Shown here in pieces: positions 26,601 through 31,362 of a DNA stretch of 35,405 bases. The DNA lies in the NCBI GenBank assembly GCA_009773755.1, contig WSZJ01000027.1, positions 1-35,405 on the forward strand, in the 5' to 3' direction. The stretch comes from Planctomycetota bacterium (GTDB lineage: Bacteria > Planctomycetota > MHYJ01 > WSZJ01). Position numbers and translations under genes: made by a program. How positions within the stretch are numbered: position 1 is the stretch's first letter; each line of letters opens with the position of its first letter. Under the pieces are notes generated by a model that did not search any database, was not told the DNA's origin, and worked only from the letters and a program-made list of their open reading frames with translations.

Positions 26601-26694
26601 GGACCCGCACCTCAAGGACGTCTGTCTTCAAGATCTCGTTGGCGGAAGCGTCTCCTTCTACGACTCTCCCGTGCGTCTGGTGAAGGAGCCATAA
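23659..26694 (+). CDS. ttrA: Tetrathionate reductase-like molybdopterin catalytic subunit (TtrA family)
   Basis: 1,011 residues from ATG 23659 with GGAGG 23650-23654; upstream in-frame reading into ttrC is a shadow. A twin-arginine signal (NSRRKFLKDAALLGATPM) is present. CLGCNTGCPTKLKIEEG with a later Cys in GAICPKGQAG binds the [4Fe-4S] cluster. The probable Mo-ligating Cys is in FHGHTTVCQGSLYFAGKAM. GALALGMIRWILENGRHDVR, LAREFTSHGKKAAADAHRG, AEDFYLR-like PEDFYLRGVANIAVDGTPV and the bis-MGD-binding end match TtrA, as do length and gene order B-C-A. Related respiratory selenate and arsenate reductases share this family, so tetrathionate is the best guess, not proven. No dedicated chaperone or two-component regulator is nearby. 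Confidence 0.85.
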   Translation: MKNSRRKFLKDAALLGATPMLARAEAPAASEGAGIEYHRNDPDKMIFSVCLGCNTGCPTKLKIEEGTIVKIDGSPYTPWTRVPHVAYATPLAEAARLEGAICPKGQAGMMTVYDPYRLRKVLKRDGPRGSMRWKTIDFHQAVNEIVDGGRLFANLPGEESREVEGLKALRALREPKLADEMSKAVAEIWKSADKKTAVAAFREKFKDHLHLLIDPEHPDFGPKNNQFLWIHGRLKGGRSEFFKRFVQDGLGSANFHGHTTVCQGSLYFAGKAMSEQWTKDGWAGGEKFFWQADQSGAEFIIFVGSSPFEANYPPLRTPNITEGLTSGRLKIAVVDPRFSKTAAKAWKWIPARPGTEGALALGMIRWILENGRHDVRYLSNANKAAAAADGEPTWSNACWLVKEDGTFLRSQDKFVAIHEGRPVSFDPNDVATAAHGDLLFSGEVEGRRVRTSLRLLLDEATRKTVEQWAEICGIAPADIVDLAREFTSHGKKAAADAHRGVSQHTNGFYNCLAWNSLNLLIGNYDWRGGMVKASTYKTTAGAFDFANPDRLKTFGLGLLRERKFEETTLFDGVYPAKRPWFPNATDIYQELLPSAGSAYPYPVKALLLYMGTPGYSLPAGNTQLRVLADLKSLPLFVASDIVIGESSMYADYIIPDLAFYERWEFHGSHPNNIWKVQPVRQPVIAPLTETVTVFGEPMPISLEAFMLAVAERMKLPGFGGELRRPEDFYLRGVANIAVDGTPVAEASDEELALFEKARRHLPPSVFDLAKWKAAAGPHWKRVVTVLNRGGRYEDYEKAFDGALVKNRYGKQINLYCEKVAKTKDSMTGKPLGGVAAWLPISDSLGRPFGMKDGDLHLITHREIFQTKSRTAGNPWLRELQPENSLLVSVRDARRLGLRTGDRVRVVSDSNPEGVWDLPNSGKRPMIGRVQAIQGMRPGVVSFSLGHGHWAYGACDAWIDGSLVPGDPLRGAGVHANAAMATDPHLKDVCLQDLVGGSVSFYDSPVRLVKEP

Positions 26695-26710
26695 GCTGAT
26701 GCGGCTGGAC

Positions 26711-26755
26711 TTTTCGTTTTTTGTTTTTCGTTTTTCCTTTTTCGTTTCGTTGTTG
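26711..26755. repeat. T-rich heptamer array (TTTTTCG-like units)
   Basis: About six degenerate units of TTTTCGT/TTTTTGT/TTTTCCT in a row, an extreme composition break in this GC-rich DNA, in the 90-nt gap between ttrA and the MFS gene. No GC-rich stem precedes it, so it is not a classical intrinsic terminator. It could be a UP-element-like A/T tract for the next gene, or a dispersed low-complexity repeat. Confidence 0.6.
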
Positions 26756-26769
26756 CCGTTTTCCCCGCG

Positions 26770-26775
26770 TAGCCT
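26770..26775 (+). promoter_or_regulatory. -10-like hexamer TAGCCT, 9 nt before the MFS GTG
   Basis: TAGCCT is followed by nine pyrimidines and GTG 26785, with no Shine-Dalgarno. It is the same spacing as the btuF case and suggests a leaderless transcript. Confidence 0.35.
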
Positions 26776-26784
26776 TCCCCCCTC

Positions 26785-27969
26785 GTGAAAAGTCTCTTCC
26801 GCGGTCTCAATCGCAATGTCTTCGCCCTCGGCGCCACGAGTTTCTTCACGGACTTCGCCTCGGAAATGGTCTTTCCGCTCATGCCGACGCTCCTCAAGGA
26901 GATCGCCGGCGATGAGAAGAAGGCGAAGGCCGCCCTCGGGCTCGTCGAAGGCACCGCCGATTCCCTCGCAGCGCTTCTGCGCATCGTCAGCGGCTGGCTG
27001 TCGGATCGGGTGGGGAAGCGCAAGCCGCTGGTGTTCTGGGGGTACGCGCTTTCCGCCGCGGTGCGGCCGCTGTACTGGGCGGCGACGGCGGTCGGGCACG
27101 TGCTGGCGATCCGCGTGGCGGACCGGATCGGCAAGGGGACGCGGCTGGCGGCGCGCGACGCGCTCATCGCGGATTCGTGCCAGCCCGAAGTGCGGGGCGC
27201 CGCGTTCGGGCTGCAGAACGGGATGGACAATCTCGGGGCGGCGATCGGGCCGCTGGTCGCCACGGCTCTCATTGTCGGCGGGCTCTCGCTTCGCGGCGTG
27301 TTCCTGTGGACCGCGGTCCCCGGCGCGCTGGTCCTGCTCACGATCGCCTTCTTCGTCCGGGACGTCCCGCGCAAGGACGGCCCGCCGGCGAAACTGAATC
27401 TCTCGCTCGCGCCGTTCACCGGTCGATTCCGGTGGTTCGTGGCGACGGTGTTCGTCTTCACGCTCGCCAACTCGACGGATGCGTTCCTCGTGATGCGCAT
27501 GACGGAGGTCGGGATCCCGCTCAAATGGGTCCCGATCGTCTGGGCGGGATTCAGCGCGCTCAGGGCCCTCGTCGCTCTCCCCGGCGGCGCCCTGTCGGAC
27601 CGCTTCCCGCGCCCCTGGGTCGTCCTCGCGGGATGGCTGATCTACGCGGCGACCTACGCGGGATTCGCGTTCACGTCGACGGTGCTTCCGTTCCTCGGGC
27701 TTCTCGCCGCCTACTCGACTTTCAGCGCGCTCGCGACCAGCAACCTGCGCGCGATCGTCAGCGACCAGGTCCCCGCGCATCTCCGCGGCACCGCCTTCGG
27801 CATCTTCTACTTCGCCATCGGCATCGCGGCGCTTCCCGCGAGCGTCGCCTTCGGCGCCGTCAACGCCCGTTGGGGCGCCCCCGCGGCGTTCCTGATGGAC
27901 GCGGCGATCGCGCTGGTCGCCTGCCTGATGCTGCTCGGGGTTCCGAGAGCGGTTCCGGCGAAGGTCTGA
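26785..27969 (+). CDS. Major facilitator superfamily transporter
   Basis: 394 residues, about 11-12 membrane segments. The opening FALGATSFFTDFASEMVFPL, the loop-2 motif GWLSDRVGKRKPLVFWGY and RVADRIGKGTRLAARDALIADS are typical of a widespread bacterial MFS group usually annotated as drug or metabolite efflux; the second half repeats the pattern with GALSDRFPRPWVV. The substrate is unknown. The start is GTG 26785 with no Shine-Dalgarno. It follows the ttr-like operon by 90 nt but probably has its own promoter. Its stop is 5 nt from the convergent stop of the YkuD-like gene. Confidence 0.88.
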   Translation: MKSLFRGLNRNVFALGATSFFTDFASEMVFPLMPTLLKEIAGDEKKAKAALGLVEGTADSLAALLRIVSGWLSDRVGKRKPLVFWGYALSAAVRPLYWAATAVGHVLAIRVADRIGKGTRLAARDALIADSCQPEVRGAAFGLQNGMDNLGAAIGPLVATALIVGGLSLRGVFLWTAVPGALVLLTIAFFVRDVPRKDGPPAKLNLSLAPFTGRFRWFVATVFVFTLANSTDAFLVMRMTEVGIPLKWVPIVWAGFSALRALVALPGGALSDRFPRPWVVLAGWLIYAATYAGFAFTSTVLPFLGLLAAYSTFSALATSNLRAIVSDQVPAHLRGTAFGIFYFAIGIAALPASVAFGAVNARWGAPAAFLMDAAIALVACLMLLGVPRAVPAKV

Positions 27970-27974
27970 ACCGC

Positions 27975-28706
27975 TTACTTCACGGAGTGCTCTTCCTTCA
28001 GCGACTCCGCCAGCCGGGAGTATAAGTCGGCCACCCACGGATCTGCCGCCGCGGGTTTTGGCAGCTTCCCGCCGCGCATGTCGAAGGGCGCGATCCAGAT
28101 TTCCCGGCCGCTTCCAGGCACCTGGGCGATGAGGCCGAAGATCTCCTCGATGGCGCCGTCGCCGAGCGCGAGAGAACCGGCCGAGCTCTCGCCGCCCTGC
28201 ACGAAGATGTCGCCGCCCATGCCGAGGCGGTCGACGGTGCGATGGGCCGTGTCCTCGGCGTTGGGGTAGTCGATCTTGATCGAGAGGTGATGCCGGCTGT
28301 TCGGGTCAAGCGTCGCAAGGCGGTAGAAGCCCTCGGGCACCTGCCCGTCCCCGTCTTTCCGCTTCGGCCCCGGCCCGCCGCTCGCCGCGAGAATGTCAAA
28401 GGCCCCGGCCAGCGTGAACGCGCCGCGCTTCCCGGCCACCCATACTTCCAGCCGCCGCTCCCGCTTGAACGCCACCAGCCTCGCCCGCTGCGGCGGCCAC
28501 GCAATCCCCGCTTCACGACACGCCGGCCCGAACACCCGCTGGGCCGCCGGACCGAACTCCGCGATGGAACCCCCGACGGTGCGCGGCTCCGCGAGCCCCA
28601 TCGTCATGAGCGTCACGCGCGCGTACCCCGGGTATTTCCAGCCGGTCGCGCCCGCGAGGGCGAGAAGCGATGCTCCGGCGATGGCGGCGGAACGGCGCAG
28701 TCGCAT
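27975..28706 (-). CDS. YafK-type YkuD-fold protein lacking the catalytic Cys
   Basis: 243 residues from ATG 28706, chosen because AGGA (28715-28712) stands 5 nt upstream and the protein then opens with a signal peptide (LRRSAAIAGASLLALAGATG). A GTG at 28745 would add 13 residues. The body resembles L,D-transpeptidase YafK: VPEGFYRLATLDPNSRHHLS, then IKIDYPNAEDTAHR, then DIFVQGGESSAGSLALGDG. In active members the last motif reads like HGG-C-SxGC with catalytic Cys and His; here they are Ser and Gln. It is therefore probably not a normal transpeptidase; a peptidoglycan-binding or altered enzymatic role is possible. Located 83 nt after the beta-propeller gene on the same strand. Confidence 0.75.
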   Translation of the reverse strand: MRLRRSAAIAGASLLALAGATGWKYPGYARVTLMTMGLAEPRTVGGSIAEFGPAAQRVFGPACREAGIAWPPQRARLVAFKRERRLEVWVAGKRGAFTLAGAFDILAASGGPGPKRKDGDGQVPEGFYRLATLDPNSRHHLSIKIDYPNAEDTAHRTVDRLGMGGDIFVQGGESSAGSLALGDGAIEEIFGLIAQVPGSGREIWIAPFDMRGGKLPKPAAADPWVADLYSRLAESLKEEHSVK

Positions 28707-28789
28707 GGCGATCCTGCCGACCGGGAGGTGAGAGGCAATCCTCACTTCTTATGTCGGCGGATTCCCGCGCGGGCTGAAGCGCGTCCGCT

Positions 28790-29827
28790 TCAGCGCCAGC
28801 GGGGGCCGGCGCCGACGATCTCGAGGCGGCCGCCGGGCAGGGTCGGCCTGGCCACGAAGAGCGACTCGCCGGCCGGCGTGAGGCGCAGGGACGTCACGTC
28901 GGCGCCCTCGACGACGGCGAGCGGATCGACGGCGTATTCCCGCATCGAACCGCTGCGGTTCGTATCGACGGCCCAGGCCTGGACACCAGCGGCGAGGGAG
29001 TTGCCGGTGACGGCGATCCAGGATCCGTTGGAAGCGATGGCCGTCTCGTCGAGCGACCTGGTTTCGAGGACTGGCGTCACCGTGCCGTCCTCGCCGTTCC
29101 AGAGACACACTTCGGCCTTTTCTTTCAACATCCGCACGAACGCGAGCCGGTCCTCGTGCCCGGGAGGCAGCCTCTTCTTGTCCTCGACGGGAAGCGCCCC
29201 CGACGACGAGAGTCCGCGGATCGAGCCGTCGTGGAGCGACCAGATCGGGAGGAGCATGGCGATTTCGAAGTCCGCGCAGTCGATCCGGTCTGCCGGGCCC
29301 GCGGGCTTGCCGGGTTGCTCGGGCGCCGGCCCGGTGAGGATGTAGGCGCGCTTTCCGTCGCCGGAAATCGCGGGAGTGCCGATGAAAACCCGGCCCTCCT
29401 TCGCGGGAAGCTCGACGACCTTTCCGGACTCCGCTTCGATCCCGACCATCAGCTCGCCCCGCACGAAGGCCAGCCGCGTGCTGTTTGCGGAAAACACCGC
29501 TTCGCCCGAAGGGACGCCGCCGAGTTCGCGTTCCCCGAGATGCAAGACGCTTTTCGCCGTCCACGCGACGCGCTTTCCGTCCGGGGAAAGCCACCAGGCG
29601 TCGGGGGCGGCGGGAAACGTAAAGAGGTCGGACGGCTCGCCGCCGTCGAGCGCGTGAAGCCGGAGCTTGAGCCCTTTCCGCGCCGCGAACTTCTCGCCGA
29701 CGATTCCGAAGCGTCCGTCTTCCGGCGCGACGTCGGTCCGGTTGAGATTCATCGGTCGCGCGCAGCGGTCGGCGAAGGCGGAAGCGGCGAGCAGGGCAAG
29801 GACGGCGGTGGGGTGGCGCATCGGCAT
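28790..29827 (-). CDS. Exported WD40/TolB-like beta-propeller protein
   Basis: 345 residues from ATG 29827; ATG 29821 is equally possible, and neither has a Shine-Dalgarno. A signal peptide (RHPTAVLALLAASAFA) is followed by repeating blades with PDAWWLSPDGKRVAWTAKS, FSANSTRLAFVRGELMVG and AISGDGKRAYILTG, the SPDGxxVA pattern of WD40/TolB-like propellers. A Pro-rich loop with Cys (ADRIDCADFEIA) lies in the middle. No catalytic motif is recognisable; it may be a binding or scaffold protein in the periplasm. It follows the 66-residue ORF by 26 nt and the lactonase gene, probably as one operon. Confidence 0.7.
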   Translation of the reverse strand: MPMRHPTAVLALLAASAFADRCARPMNLNRTDVAPEDGRFGIVGEKFAARKGLKLRLHALDGGEPSDLFTFPAAPDAWWLSPDGKRVAWTAKSVLHLGERELGGVPSGEAVFSANSTRLAFVRGELMVGIEAESGKVVELPAKEGRVFIGTPAISGDGKRAYILTGPAPEQPGKPAGPADRIDCADFEIAMLLPIWSLHDGSIRGLSSSGALPVEDKKRLPPGHEDRLAFVRMLKEKAEVCLWNGEDGTVTPVLETRSLDETAIASNGSWIAVTGNSLAAGVQAWAVDTNRSGSMREYAVDPLAVVEGADVTSLRLTPAGESLFVARPTLPGGRLEIVGAGPRWR

Positions 29828-29853
29828 TGGACGCTGGGGGAGGCGGGAAGTTC

Positions 29854-30054
29854 CTACTTCGGCGTAACGCGGACGACCTTCCTGTTCGTGTTGTCGGCCG
29901 AATGCGCGACGAGCCAGAAGTCGCCCGCGGCCGCGACGGCCACGTCGACGTCGTCCTCGGGCAGTTCGCCGACCCGGTCGCGTGGGATGCCGCGCTTTGT
30001 CCCGCCGCGGACGGCTCCGATGAGCCACGCCTCGACCCGCCCGGCGGGCCTCAT
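29854..30054 (-). CDS. Small 66-residue protein, coupled to the lactonase gene
   Basis: Its ATG overlaps the lactonase stop codon (ATGA at 30054-30051), and third codon positions are almost all G or C like the real genes here, so it is probably translated. The second half, GDFWLVAHSADNTNRKVVRV, reads like the last blade of a beta-propeller; it may be the remnant of a larger gene. No signal peptide or known domain was recognised, and no Shine-Dalgarno is visible. Confidence 0.45.
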   Translation of the reverse strand: MRPAGRVEAWLIGAVRGGTKRGIPRDRVGELPEDDVDVAVAAAGDFWLVAHSADNTNRKVVRVTPK

Positions 30055-31208
30055 TTCGCGATGGGGAGGAAGCGGACGCAGACGGGACTGCCGACCTGGA
30101 CCACGTTGCCGGTCGCGGTCAGCTTGCCCGTGGCGGCGTCGCGCTTGAAGATCAAAATCGTTCCCGAACCCTGGTTAGCGGCCAGGAGCAAGGCGCCGTT
30201 CGGGTCGATCGCGAAGTTGCGGGGGGTCTTGCCCTGCGTGGGCTCGTGGCCGACGGCCGTGAGCTTTCCGGTGGCGGCGTCGGCGGCGAAGATCGCGATC
30301 GTGTCGTGGCCGCGGTTCGAGCCGTAGACGAATTTTCCGTCCGGGGAGCAGACGATCTCGGCGGTCGAGTGGCCGCGCTCCTTCTCGACGGGGAGCGTGG
30401 TGATCGAGTGGATTTCGGCGAGCGAGCCCTTCGCCGCGTCGTACGCGAAAGCCGTGATGGTCATCGCCATCTCGTTGATGACGTACGCGAACTTGCCGGA
30501 CGGGTGAAAGGCGAAATGGCGGGGGCCGCTTCCCGGAGCGACGACGCCCGCGGGCGGGTCGTTCGGGGTGAGGAGGCCTTTCGCGGCGTCGAACTTGTAG
30601 ATCAGGACCTTGTCGAGACCCAGGTCGGCGGCGAAGGCGAAGCGGTTCCCGGCGTCGAGGTTGATGGAGTGGGCGTGAGGGGCGCTCTGCCGGCCCGTGT
30701 CGACGCTGGAGCCCGCGTGCTTGATGGCCGAGCTCGCCGGTGCGAGCGAGCCGTCCGGCTGGATGGGCAGGCAGGCGATGCTGCCTCCACCGTAGTTGGC
30801 GACGAGGACGTTCTTGCCGGCTTTGTCGACGACGAGGTGGCAGGGACCCGCGCCCTCCGAGGATTGCTCGTTGAGCTGGGTCAGGTTGCCCTCGGCGCCG
30901 ATCGCGAAGGCGGTGACGGCGCCGGACTTCTTCCCCTTCCCGCCGATCTCGCCCACGCTGTAGAGGAACTTGCCGTTCGGGTGGATGGCGAGGAAGGAGG
31001 GGTTTGTCACTTTGGCGGCCACCACCGGGGCGGAAGCGGCGCCCGTGGAGAGATCGAGCTCGAACCGGTAGATGCCCTCGCTCCCGGGGCCGGTAAAGGT
31101 GCCGACGTAGACTGCGACCTTGCCGGCGTGGACCGGCTCTTCGGCGCGGGCGGGGGCGAGCGCGGCAAGGGCCGCGATCGAAACGCACGCCAGGCGCATC
31201 TTCAACAT
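30051..31208 (-). CDS. Exported lactonase-fold (6-phosphogluconolactonase-like, YbhE/PF10282) beta-propeller
   Basis: 385 residues from ATG 31208 with GGGAG (31219-31215) 6 nt away; longer upstream reading to 31823 crosses the divergent kinase gene and is rejected. Signal peptide about 1-22 (ACVSIAALAALAPARA). Seven blades with repeated motifs: YVGTFTGPGSEGIYRFELD, FLAIHPNGKFLYSVGE, GPRHFAFHPSGKFAYVINEM and RNFAIDPNGALLLAANQGSG, typical of lactonase PF10282. Cytosolic relatives hydrolyse 6-phosphogluconolactone; an exported copy more likely acts on other lactones or binds. Divergent from the kinase at 31363, with 154 nt between start codons. Confidence 0.85.
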   Translation of the reverse strand: MLKMRLACVSIAALAALAPARAEEPVHAGKVAVYVGTFTGPGSEGIYRFELDLSTGAASAPVVAAKVTNPSFLAIHPNGKFLYSVGEIGGKGKKSGAVTAFAIGAEGNLTQLNEQSSEGAGPCHLVVDKAGKNVLVANYGGGSIACLPIQPDGSLAPASSAIKHAGSSVDTGRQSAPHAHSINLDAGNRFAFAADLGLDKVLIYKFDAAKGLLTPNDPPAGVVAPGSGPRHFAFHPSGKFAYVINEMAMTITAFAYDAAKGSLAEIHSITTLPVEKERGHSTAEIVCSPDGKFVYGSNRGHDTIAIFAADAATGKLTAVGHEPTQGKTPRNFAIDPNGALLLAANQGSGTILIFKRDAATGKLTATGNVVQVGSPVCVRFLPIAK

Positions 31209-31348
31209 GGAAAGCTCCCGCTCAGAGTGGAACGAGGGTGATCCTCCGAAGATTACCCCCGAACGCCCAGCAATCGCTGCGTCGATCCTGCACGGCGCGA
31301 GGCGGGCCGACGCAGCCTGACCCGCAGGGCTTTCGCTCAGGCTCTGAG

Positions 31349-31354
31349 TATCAT
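31349..31354 (+). promoter_or_regulatory. -10-like hexamer TATCAT, 8 nt before the kinase ATG
   Basis: TATCAT precedes ATG 31363 by 8 nt and there is no Shine-Dalgarno, again the leaderless layout. On the other strand TAATCT (31255-31250) may be the -10 of the lactonase gene. No clear -35 was found for either. Confidence 0.4.
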
Positions 31355-31362
31355 GCCCGCCG

